Part shown: in pieces, positions 10,863-23,400 of the stretch
Layout: every line of letters starts with the position of its first letter
Numbering within the stretch: position 1 is the stretch's first letter
Source of the DNA: Halichondria panicea
Lineage: Eukaryota > Porifera > Demospongiae > Suberitida > Halichondriidae
Length of the DNA: 64,000 nucleotides
Direction: 5' to 3'
Assembly (NCBI RefSeq): GCF_963675165.1
Contig: NC_087389.1
Span: 654,001 to 718,000 of the forward strand
Made by a program: the position numbers and the translations under genes
Notes under the pieces: model-generated
Database searches by the model: none
What the model saw: only the letters and a program-made list of their open reading frames with translations
What the model was told of the DNA's origin: nothing

Positions 10863-13800
10863 CTAACACTGATCATGTTTGTGTTTGCCTTTCCTCTCAA
10901 AGAGAGCAGCTGCAGTTGAGTCAGGTCTAATGCGAAGAATCTTCATTTTCTTGGCAGCTTTCTTTAACTCGTTCTTCTTCCGTTTTCTTCGAATAGTCTT
11001 CTCTGGATTAGCAACAGCCTGAAGAGAAAACGAGAAAAATAAAACCTGTTTAACAACCTCTCTTTACAATTGGTTGATACGTACATGTACATAAATACCA
11101 AGACCCCTCCATAATTTCAGTGCCATGACATATTTTTATTGTACGAATACAAAATTAACGTGAAGAGATCCATTAACGGGATGATTTACACACACAGGGA
11201 CATACCTCGAGGGCAGCTTGCATCCTTCTCTTGTCTCTCACTCCACTCACGCTCTGGTGGACTCGAGCGTAGGCAGTAGAGAAAGCCTCTCGCCCACACA
11301 CACCCTTTATTAGGTCCACCACCTCCTGTGCCAGACTGTACAGCTCCTCCCCTGCTCTCTTACTAGAGTCTGACAGCTCCCTGTAGATAGGAGCCAGCAA
11401 AGAGGGGAGGTAGTCAGGGAGTTGCTCCACCCCCAGGTACACACACACAGCTGCAGTCCACTGGAGCACACACGTTCGCTACATGGGGAGGAAGTTAAAC
11501 AGTACAACAAAAGTATTTTGACTTGATAGAAAGAGGAGTAAATGAAAACCATGCAGAACTAGAAAAGCTCACACATACCTTTCGAGATTGCTTTGGATGA
11601 TGACCAGCTTCAAACCTGGCTAGTTTAGACAGCTGTCCAATGAGCCACGAGAGATCTTTGGCAGGTGTTCCCTCTTCTCGTACTGAGGGGGTGTGGTCTG
11701 TATGGGTACTGAATCGATGTAACACCTTGGCACAGAATACCAGATTCTTGACAGCCTGGAGGTCATGTGATGTCAACATACACATAGCTATTGGTCGACA
11801 GTTACAGTACCTGGTTTGCTAGGTCGGGCTTCAGAATGGGAGACCACAGTTGAGTGCAGAAAGAATGCGATAATTCTTGAATCTGCCAAAAAAACTTTAT
11901 GGAATTTTATTTTCAAACAGTATTGACCGATACCTTTATCAATGTATCGTCCACTATGTATTCCAATGGTGTCTCTCCACTCTTGCTTCTCCGGCTCTTC
12001 TTTCTCTTAGCATCGGACCCAGATATTGCCATGGAGACCAACTCGTCAGGTGTGTAGGCAGAGAAGAGGAGACCAAACAACTGAGAGGCTGCTAGACGCA
12101 CCCACGCATGAGGGTGGAGCACAAGGGGGACCACTACTCCTGCACACGAGAGCAATCAAGAAAATACCGATAATACATGTAGCTACAGATACTATACTAT
12201 AGACAGTGTATTGACATAGGCCCAAAATAAACTTGGATTTTAACACACCTGAAAGGCCTCTCTCTAAAGCTTTCAGAACACCATAAAAGTAGACCATCGG
12301 AACTAAAGTTATGGCCGTTCAAAATATGAAAGGTTCTAAGTTTTCCCAGTATACTGTATAAGGAACTGCAAAAGGTTCTATACCTTGCAACAGCCATAAC
12401 TTAATTTTAAATGGTCCAAATTCAATGATTTTCTGATTTTCTGAAAGCTTAGAAGGAACTCTTTCAGACCGCTTGCTCAAATCTCAAATTTAAAACGAGC
12501 TATAATTTCTCATTTTCAGAAAAAGACCATGGGCTATATATAGCCCATGGTATTTTGTCAAAATCAGGCCCAAACAGACTTTTGATTTTAACACACCATT
12601 TGAAAGGCCTCTCTCTTACCTTTCAGAAAATCATAAAATTAACGTTATTGGAGAAATGGAAATAATGTTATGGACGTTCAAAGATGCACGCACACACACA
12701 CACACACACAGTAGAACAGACTCACCCCACATTCGTGTCATGTGATGAGCGTCCTTGGGTCCCCTCCACAGGGAGCACTCAGCACACAGCTTGCGTATAG
12801 TGGTGAGGGCGGTGAACAGGAGGTGGTCTAGAGAGGCCCCCCCCAACAACTCTGCTCCCGGCTCCTCCACTCTATCCAACCCGCTATTGTCTTCAAGAGT
12901 CACTCCCTCTTCAATTGGCGTGTCTTCTATTGCATCCATTTCTTCATCGCCAAGGAGATTATCAAGAAAATCATCAACGGTAGAGGAACAATTTTCTTCA
13001 GTAGTACTGCTTTCTATAATACGTTCAGAACTTTGCTTAATGACGGTTGTTTTGTTGCCTTCGTTATGATTCGGATCATAAAGAGTTAAACTGTCTATTA
13101 GTTGAGGTAGGTAGGTTGAGACACGTTTCTCAAAGTGTTGACCTTCGACCTCTATCAGTATACCCAACGTCTGTATACCAAGTCTCTTGTGTAGCAGCTG
13201 CAGAAATAATCACAATTGACTTAGCAACAATTAATAATGGATATGGTGTTTGTAGTAAAACCGCAAATGCACCATGTGAAAATTAAAGCCCCTCAAGAAA
13301 AAGCTTATCAATACAATCAGGAGTGCATGAATATTCCTGGTACAACGTTCTATACTGGTGAGTGGTCCTAGTGATGCTAGCAATTTACCACATCACTAAT
13401 TATTCATTCATAAAACTGATGATTATTACCAAATTACGCACTCACATTGTCACTCTCAATCCACACATTCAGAATGGAGATGACATCATTGATCCGTGAC
13501 GAGTCCAGCTGCACACACAGATACATGATTAATACACTGTTACATCAACAACGAGTGCTGCAAGCTGCGCTGTGCTAATGCCTCTCGCCATGTTTTGCTT
13601 AGTGTTATAGAAGAGGTTGCTTTGTATAATAACGCTACTATGTTGTATTATAATGTTTCGAAATCTAGAACCTTTTTGCTAGAACCCTCGTGCGGCTATG
13701 CCTCAGGCATGATAATTAATACAGTATACAATACTGTATTAGGTAATCGGTACAACTATTTGGTCAATATTAGTGTACATATATGACCCTAACAACCACC

Positions 13801-16800
13801 ACAAAAGGTCATCACAAGTACAATGTACCGTAACAACACAGGTGATATCTCCTCCTATACAAATCGTACAGCTATAGTCTACTATCTCTCACCCTTCCAA
13901 AGAGCAGTGTGATAGTCTGGGCGACCATCTGTCTGCAGGTAGGGGTCTCATCGTTGATCAGCTGGGACGCTAGCGGAACAAAGAAGTAACTCGAGTGACG
14001 TTGGACCATTTTCTGATGATGGAGGGGAAAATGTGAAGTATGTATCATTCTGTGTTGTATAATTACCTCAGGGAACTTGGTGAACATGGAAGAGAACATC
14101 TCCAGAACAGATTCCCGGCCACTCTGGCATTCATAACTGCACGCGGGCAGTAGAGAACAAAATGGCGGATGATAACTAGGTAGCACACATTGACCTCGCA
14201 TGACGCACACTCACCTTAGGTTAGAGACATAGAAGTCAAGGTATCTGTTCAACTTCTTTCCCAGTGGATAATCCATCAGAAACATCAGCACAGACTAGAA
14301 AACAAAAGCAAAAAACTAGCTCAGTGACTGTACGATAACAATACAAAAAGGCTATTCTGAGACCGTTCCCCGCCCACTCATCTAATGAAAACGCTGCCCC
14401 ACCCCCTCCAGTGTTACCTGTCTACATTGCTGTCTGACGTGCTCCGAGTCGCTAGTCACTGACAGCTGACACACCTTCATCATGACATCATACACCTCTG
14501 TCACCACTAGCTTCCTACCCAGTATGGCCTGAGAAAGAAATCAAGCAATGGAATCAAGTACTGGGATGGTGATTCACTGACTGTATACATGTATACGTAG
14601 TTGCATGTGTACATGTGTACATTTAAGGTGAGTGCACTAAACATTGCCACAAGTGGTACCAATAGGGTATCGCACAGAATTCTGCCAGTACCACATAGAG
14701 TAAAAATGCATACATGAACACTTACCTTGAGTAGTGGGAAGGCTGTGCTCTGCCTCTGGTAGTCATGAATGTCCTCCTCTACAAAGCTGAGCAGTAGCTT
14801 CAGTTCATCCTCTGACACCGTGTGCTTCTTGCAGTCCCTAACAATCACTGTCATTGCCTGCATGGAAGTAAAGAAAGATTATCAGTATTAATATTATATA
14901 GTGAGGCTGTTTCTATTGAGTGCATTATGCACTGAGTGCATTATGTACTGCATAGGCAATCAACATTACTGCACTTCAGGAAGTTAATCTAAAGTGATGT
15001 AATCTAGTCTTGTTACTAAAGATAGCCACAGGCATGCCAACAGCAACCTATAAAAGAGAGCAAAAATTCCAGCTTGGAACTGCATTTGTAGCCCATTATT
15101 GACCTGGAGAGGATGTCTTCCACCCAACCTACAATAGCAGAGTTTAACCTAGATGGAGATGTACAGCGCCGTAGGAATGGGCCTGCAAACAACATGGAAG
15201 AGATCCCATCTCAACCTAACAACCAACAGAATCCAGGCAATGAACAAGCAGAGTGGAAAAACGAGCAAAACAGGAATGGAAACCGAAAAATGGATCAGCA
15301 ACCAAGGGTAAATAATACGTACGTACTTATACTGTTTGAAATTGCAATCTGGAAATTGGCTTATGCTACTTACTGATTCTGAAATGTTTGTGTGCCTACA
15401 CAGGTAGCTGAGACATCATCAGGATGCACTACATTTGCAATGGTGGTGTTAGCTCTGTTGCTGGTGGTTGCAGCCATAACAATACCTATCTTTTGGAAAA
15501 ATACAATTTGTGACCACAGAATTACAGTAGCTAAAGCAGAAGAAAGATCGAAATTTGACGAACTGAAGAATGAGCTAAAGCTACAAGTACGAACACTGGA
15601 AATGCAAACAACAAAATTGGAAATAGAAAAGGAGCAATTTAAAAACGAGAAGATCACACTAACTGCAAAGATTGAACATTTAGAAAGCGACCTCAAGGAA
15701 TTGAGACTAGTAAAGACTACATTAGTTGGTGAGAACACTCAACTCAAGAATCAAGTCAGTCAAATTGATATCCAAAAAATGAGCTTCTTATTGAAAAAAG
15801 GGAAGAGAAAATGAAATTAAGTGCAAAAGAAAGCGAACGCGAGAAAATGAGAGATGAAAAGATGACATTGCAACTACAATTCACTGAAAAGACAACTTTG
15901 GTAGACCATTTGAAGGACAAAAAGGATCAGTGCGAGCTGGAAAAGAAAGAATTGGAAATCAGAAACACCCACCTGATTGAAGGTAAGAATGAACTAAACA
16001 TTAAGCTTGCTACTACACAGGAGAAACTTGAAGTGGCTGAAGAGAAAGAAAAAAGTTGTGGGCGCATAATCGGAACAAAGTGGTTGGAACAGTTAAGTAT
16101 TGGACAAGCAAGAGATGGAAAAACTATCGAACTTTTGTCGAGTGAGATTGAACAGCACAAGCACGCATTGGTTCTAGCCAAGAATGCAGCACTGGCCAAT
16201 GACAAGGAGTGTAAGGGGACTATCTGTCAATTAATCAAGAGTGCAACAGACACATTTTTTTCGTAAACAATAAACTGTAAACATAATTAAATTGCTGCTA
16301 GTGATGTATACATGCATGTATGATGTATACATGCATGTATGATGTTTAAACTAATACCTGCGAATTATTGCAAAACTGACAATGAGATTAAAGCTCTAAT
16401 CTAATTATCATCATACCTTGAAGGCTGATAGGACCAGCTCTCTGTTGGCCCCCATGGCAGCACCTGCCCGGGCGTATTGCCGTAGCAACTCAAACAGCTT
16501 GGTGGAGAGTTCGTCCACAGCGGAGGGAAGACTGGGCAATGGTAGTCGTAGCAACCACACCATGCATTGTAACCCTCGGGAGATGACCATGATATGGCGA
16601 GATGAGAGGGCGGCTACTATGAGAGGCACAAACGGGTCCAGCATTGCCAGCTGAGGCTCAGAAGATGTGTCGAATTTTCCTCTCTTTAGGGCCGTGTGGA
16701 ACAACTAACGTGTGTGGGGGTGTGTGTGTGTTGTGTGTGGGTGTGGTTAAGAGTTAAGGGAATTTGGAGGATTAATTTTCTAAGTATTGTACCTGCAATC

Positions 16801-17357
16801 CAAACTCTGAGACGACATTAGCTGCCGTGTTACTAACGGCAACAGTCTTGGCACCAGTTCGTTGTGGTGTTGGTGGGAGGAGTCTCGAGTCAGGAGGTCT
16901 TAGACTAGGAGCTTTAGTAGCTTTCACAGGTCTGCATAGGAGGAGGCACAAGTATAAGGATAAACTTGCCAACACTGAAATACATGTATTAGATTAAGAA
17001 TGTCGTAAACATACGCTTGTACATGTACATGCATGCATATGTAGCTGTAAGCATTTTTTATTTTTTATAGCAACAAATTTATGCAATGCAAATAAGGTTA
17101 CAGTGTAGCAATAACTCCCTGAGCTGCAATGCCCCCCCCCCCCCATACATACCTACATGTATGTAGTGGCCCCACCCCCTCTCCCCTACCTGGTGGGCTT
17201 GCTGGAGAGCTGAGGTACGGAGTTAGAGAGGAGTCCGTGTACAAGGACTAGCAGTGCCTGAGGGGAGAGTGCCTGGTTGCTATGGATCCCTAGGCCCACC
17301 CTCCTGAAGACCTCCTCCACAGCATGCACTGTGTGGGCACTCACACCACCCTCCAGC

Positions 17358-17408
<51 letters not shown>

Positions 17409-20400
17409 GGGGCATTGGTTGTCAGGGGACTTAACAGAAAAACTCCAGGGGAGGATTCTTATGATACTACATGCAGTACACAGGAGTGCATGAATATTAT
17501 TATGATAATATATTAATACATATAATTCATGCACTCCTGTGTACACTAATACACCAATAACAAAATTCATCTACATGTACATCATGGTTGTTTACCCAGA
17601 CAGGTGCCATACATGATACATGATATGGCACCATCTGTTAATGCACATAATTATCATATCAGATCATTCATTGAAAGTTGTCTTCCTTAAATGAAGCATC
17701 TTTGAACGGCCATAACTTTAGTTCTGTTGGTCCAATCACATTAATTTTATGATTTTCTGAAAGCTTAGAGAGAGGCCTTTCTGAAAGTTATCAGTACATG
17801 TCATCATTTACGAACCTGCTTCACTGGCAGCAGCAAGTCGGGTAAGCGTGTGGGAGAGAGGTAGGCCCCCATGATCTCGTAAGAGTTATAGCTCTGAGGG
17901 GTCTTGGCCTCGGGTATCTTGGCTCCCACTTCTCTCTCCTCGGCCGGCGCCCCAAACAGGTCCTCTGTTAGGATACAGCTGACCAACTCCAGACAGGGGT
18001 CCAGGTCACCTGACATCAGGTGGGGGCTCAGCCCACGCAGGACAGAGTGGAGGCTGTAGCCGAGTACATGCAGCTGTGTGAATGTGTGCATGAGGGCAAA
18101 TGATAACGTTAAGTTACAAGTGAAGTAATTAATTGTATACATGTAAAGAATGTATGTTCATGTAGTTAGGAACAATTGAGCACTTAAATCGAAGTTCTAT
18201 AAAACTATTGCCAAACTGGCTGAAAATATATACCCAACAGACCACCCCCCTCACCATGTAGCCCCTGTCTAGAGCATCTCTCATCTCCTTGACGATATAC
18301 TGTAGGTAGCGTGGGCCGAGAGCAGCTGCCATCTTGACCAGTGTCCCTCTCCCCACGTCACGTACCTCACGCGAACGATTCTTGAGAGTCTGACACACCT
18401 TGAGCAAGAGGCTGTGCACACACACACAGAGTTATAGTGGTCTTAGAGTGATGACATCATCATTAGTAGTAGTAGCGAACCAGTAGTAGTAGCGAACCAC
18501 AAATTATGCCTTAGAACATATTCCAGACAGCCCAGAACTGCTATCATAAATTTGTGAATATACACAATGGTTTGAAGCTAGGTATGACTTACTTACAAGC
18601 TTCTACAAAATGACTACTACACATGGGAAATTGTACGCATACATCCAGTCACTCACCTGGGTAAGTGGGTATGCAGCGACTCTTCGGGGAGGGCCAACAA
18701 CAGTTTCGTCATTGCCATGGCAATAGGAACTCTCAGTATCTCAGAGTCCTCATTTTGCGCAAGGGAGCTCAACTTATGTCCCGCCACATCAATCTACAGC
18801 AACACATAGTTTACAATCTTGAGCATTCTAAGATTAATTACAAAGGTACAAGCTCTGCAATGGTGATCAGTGAACGTACTCTCTTGGTTAGCACTTTCTG
18901 CAGATTGGGGATGATGGTGTGGACGATAGCCTTGAGAATCTTCCTGACAGTGTTCTTGCTCAGAGCATCTTTGTCGGTCTCATCTTTGTCGACAGCTGGT
19001 GTTGGTAAGCTCTCCTCCACCTCCATTGCTTCGTCCTCCTTGACTTCAGACTTTCTAGTTTCCTGACCAATCTCCTCCCCATTCTCAACAGGGGGTGGGT
19101 GTTTGCCATCAGTGGGTGTGGTAGTAATGAGGTGTGGTTTGATGGCTTGGGTGTCCTCGTGGGTGACAGAAGACAGGTCAAAATGAAAGTTGTCCAAAAC
19201 AGCTACCACAGCCCTGGAAAAAGCAAAATAAAGGTCAAAAAACTTAATTATTAATAATATTGTGCCATGAGTACACACGATGATCACACGCCCACTCACT
19301 TGACGAGCGATCTTTGTATATCGATTTGTTTGGTGAGTTGGCGGAGGTAGTGAGAGAGTATGAAGCAGTAGTTGGTCCAGTTGAGATGCATGGAAATGGC
19401 GGCTATCACGTTCACAGCCTCGGCCAGAAGGTTCTGCTCAGTATTGGATGTAGGCTTGAACACAACCTGGAGAAACACACATTAAACATCTAGATACACA
19501 CCACTAGCCAAAAACCCCATCAGGCCACTCACATCTTGTATCACTGACCTCTGTAGCTATTATCTCACAACTTACTCCACTATAATAGTAGCCACTATAC
19601 TACAAAAGGGAGACCAATCTTGTAGCCATCAAATACCAACTACATGTATAGCAAGAGAATGATGCAACTGCATGCTTGCATGGTCTAGACTACTACTTTA
19701 CTCTCCTTACCAAGCCTCTAACCTCAACATAACACACACAACACACCTGGTTAGCCAGAGGCAGCAGGAACCACATGTAGGCCGCCTGACTGACACCATC
19801 ACCTTCAGAGCACACACTAGCCAGCTTCCTGAATGCCCTAGTCCGCCTGTGCAATTGTATGTGCTTGATATTCTCAAAAAAGTCCGCCTCTGCCTCGTGG
19901 TGACCCAGGGCAACCAGATCAGAGAACCGAGGGTGGGTAGGATAAGCCTTCACCAACTGGGAGAGAACTGATATTGACTCGATGCGGGCAAATTCAGTTT
20001 TTGAGCGTAATCCTTGCTTGATGGCGTTGAGTGTGGTTCCAAGAATTATGGTCTTGAAAGCCTCGCTATCTGCAAAAAATGACGATAAATATGACGGGGG
20101 GGGGGGGGGGGACAATAAATGTATTTATACATACCGTGTAGAGTGATGTGATTGATAAGACTCGATGTGCAGCTGGCAGCTCCGTCTCTTATAGACATGT
20201 CCTCAGTCTAAATGCAGTTAATACATAAAAATATCAAGTATAAAACTTCAATAGGTGAAAAGAAGACTCACTTCCATTAGAAAGAAGAGTACATTATCCA
20301 CTATAGGCAGGGTCGTTTCCAGGAGATCACATGACCAGGATAATCCCCCAGTACCGAGCACAGATATGCGTTCTGTGGCTTCCTTAAACCCCTCTAGCCT

Positions 20401-23400
20401 CAGATCGTAATCTGGCTCATCGATACGCTTGGTGTCCCACGCATTCAGCTAGGAAAAGGTACGTATGATAATTTAACCAAGTTACATACACAAATCAGAA
20501 AATCAGATACCTTGTAGACAATCCCAGCTGTGCTGCACCAGATGCTATCCTTCTTTGCAATCTCCTACAAAATACACAATGAATGAGAAGATTATTATCT
20601 TGCAAACAGCTTCAATAGTTGACAGACCTTAAAAATATCACAAAGAAGAGCTCTGCTCTTTCTGTTCTTAAGAGTCCCAAACAATTCTGAGAAAGGCCTG
20701 CGAAAAAAGAATGCTAAGCATCAGCAAAAATTAATGTATAAAGTGACCAATGGAAAAGAAAAGAAATGTCAGAAGTGGGATTCGAACCCACGCCTACAAT
20801 TGTAGACTACGACCTGAACGTAGCGCCTTAGACCGCTCGGCCATCCTGACAATGCTGTTTACTAAACTAGCTAACTTTTACTAAGCACTACTGACTGACC
20901 TGTATGGCACATCTCCACAGAATGCAATCAGTTTGTTCAATGCAAGTAGGATTTGCTCCTCGAACTTCTACAGAGCACACAAACATACATAAAACAACAA
21001 TCTTTTCAGCTACAATAGTACTGTACTTACTTTATACTTGTACGATGCCTTTGTCAAGAAAGGCAGCAACAATTGAACTAGAAGCCTTGATTGAGCTGGG
21101 TTGTTTACGAATGCACTGATCCTATGATAAACACACTTAGCAATGCACAAACAAACTAGTTGCTAGGGCACAGCATACTTGGACAACAGAGAGAATGCCA
21201 GCTGCAGACTAGCTCCTTGCTTAGCTCCTTGCTTGTCTGGCTTCAAATTCTCCTGGATTGATCGTTGAAGATACTCCAAGATTCCGGTGGTGTGTGGTGC
21301 AACCATCTCTGCTCCAGGGCTCTCTCTTACAGGAATTTGTGGTACAACCATCTCTGCCCCAGGGCCTTCTCCTACAATGTATTGAGCAGACCATTAAAAC
21401 ACTGAGGAACGTAGAATTTCTAATTTAATTTCTCAGTCTACTACTGAGAGGGTTAGTGGTAGCCACCAGATCTAATACTGACAATCACGCTCACCAGGAG
21501 AGTCAATATCATCAGAGAGCAGGTTGAGTGTCATCTGGAGGATGTAGTCACAGACAGTGGGAGAGACGCCATTAGTACAGAGGCAGCTGTACACAAAGCC
21601 CAGGATAGAGGACTGCACACAAGTGGAGGGTGCATCACGGAGAACAGAGGGTGGGAGTGGTGTCTTTAGGAGATAGAAGTACCTGCATGGGCACAGGGGG
21701 TTGCATGGACACAGGGGGTTGCATGGACCCAGGGGGTTGCATAGACACAGGGGTTGTATGGACACAGGGGATTGCATGGACACGGGGGGTTGCATGGACA
21801 CGGGGAGTTGCATGGACACGGGGAGTTGCATGGACACGGGGGGTTGCATGGACACGGGGGGTTGCATGGACACGGGGAGTTGCATGGACACGGGGGGTTG
21901 CATGGACACGGGGGGTTGCATGGGCACAGGGGGTTGCATGGACACTACGTACGGGCGCGTAGTTATGGTGAGCACTGAATTGTAACTGGTAAATTAATAT
22001 CAAGTTACATGCAAAGCTTTTTTTGAAGCCAATAATAATAATCCATGTAAGCTCCAGCCTAGGCTTATAATCTGCTATAGTTAGCTGGTTCCTCACTGGT
22101 TGTGTAGGGTCCAGGTGTACAGTAGCTTCAAGAGAGCAGTGGGACTCTGCACACACTCTTGAGGTAGCCGTGGCAACTGTGGCCACACTAGGCTACCCAG
22201 CACACTCTCTGTGTAGTCTCCAAAGTCGTAGTCCAAGAAAATATCGAAACACTGCATATGACAAAATAGTAGTAGTCTTTGATTCCAAAAATGCACACCC
22301 AAAAGTAGCGTACCTCTGACACCCTTCCAAGTATGAGTTGCCTGAGGGCCTTTAGAGCACTCACTAAGTGAGGCTGAATCTAGAAAGTGTTTGTAAAACA
22401 GTAACAGATATTTTCAATGCAAAGTGGTTTGTTTGTTTGTACCTCGTTTCTCTGGCTGAGGAGAGTTGTACAACTGACTCCTAAGTTGAGGAGAATGGGG
22501 AAGATGACGTTTAGGTAGGGCTTCATCTTCTGTCCAACGGTTGAGAACATCTGGCCTAGCAGGTTGAGAAAGCCCTGCTGCTTCTTCAATGGGATCACAT
22601 GACCTGGATTCACTGCACGCTCAGTACTGGACTCAGGCAGATCTGTGAGGGAGGAGATAAAAAAGGACATGACGTGTACGTACATCAATACTACAATTCA
22701 GAAATTATGATAAACAAATTGCAGGTGTGATTCCGACTGACAATTAACAATACCTATATAAAGCACTCCACAAACTCTTAACACAACACACGAATAGCTC
22801 ACTCTTTAGTTCTTGAAAAGGGAGGGTCAGTAGCTTGATGAACTCTGACATTTCCCCCTCCTCACAGCCCCCCAGAAACCGCAGCACTGTCCCCTGCCTG
22901 GAGCTACCCCCTGTTCGTGATGACTCGTGACTCCCCAGCCTCTGCATCCGCCCATGCAGCAATCTAGTGATGGCCGCCATCTGAAAGCATGAAATAGAAT
23001 AGATGATCCTTACCTAACCAGGACGGGTAGCAGCTGTTCCCGATGTTCAGAGCTCACCACAGAGCAGCTGCTGTCAGAGCTACAGGGAAACAATTCTCCT
23101 AAAATGCACACATATAGTGCAAATTTAGGTCTTATTACCTGAAACTACTCAGTTCCTCACGAAAACTGTCGTCTTCCAAAATTCGCTCGAAATTTTCTCT
23201 GTATAAATGGACATGACAAACATTAAATTTGACACAATACGTGTAAGCTAGCTAGCACACCATATTGTAGCACTATCAAGGAGCTATTAAATTCATCTTT
23301 TGTTTTGAAATTGGACGTTCCCAACACATTGCAATGAACGAATAACATTATTTTATGCAAAATTCAAAACCTGAAAACAAATCGCGGATCTATTGCTACT

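Noticed and set aside
15760-15815. Programmed -1 frameshift in the nested gene
   Set aside because: The A-run does not form an X XXY YYZ slippery heptamer in the correct phase and no clear downstream stem was seen; an indel is simpler.
21630-21986. Long ORFs in several frames, and a possible CRISPR-like array
   Set aside because: They are produced by the 18 bp minisatellite. Units have no spacers and the region is a UTP20 intron in an animal genome.
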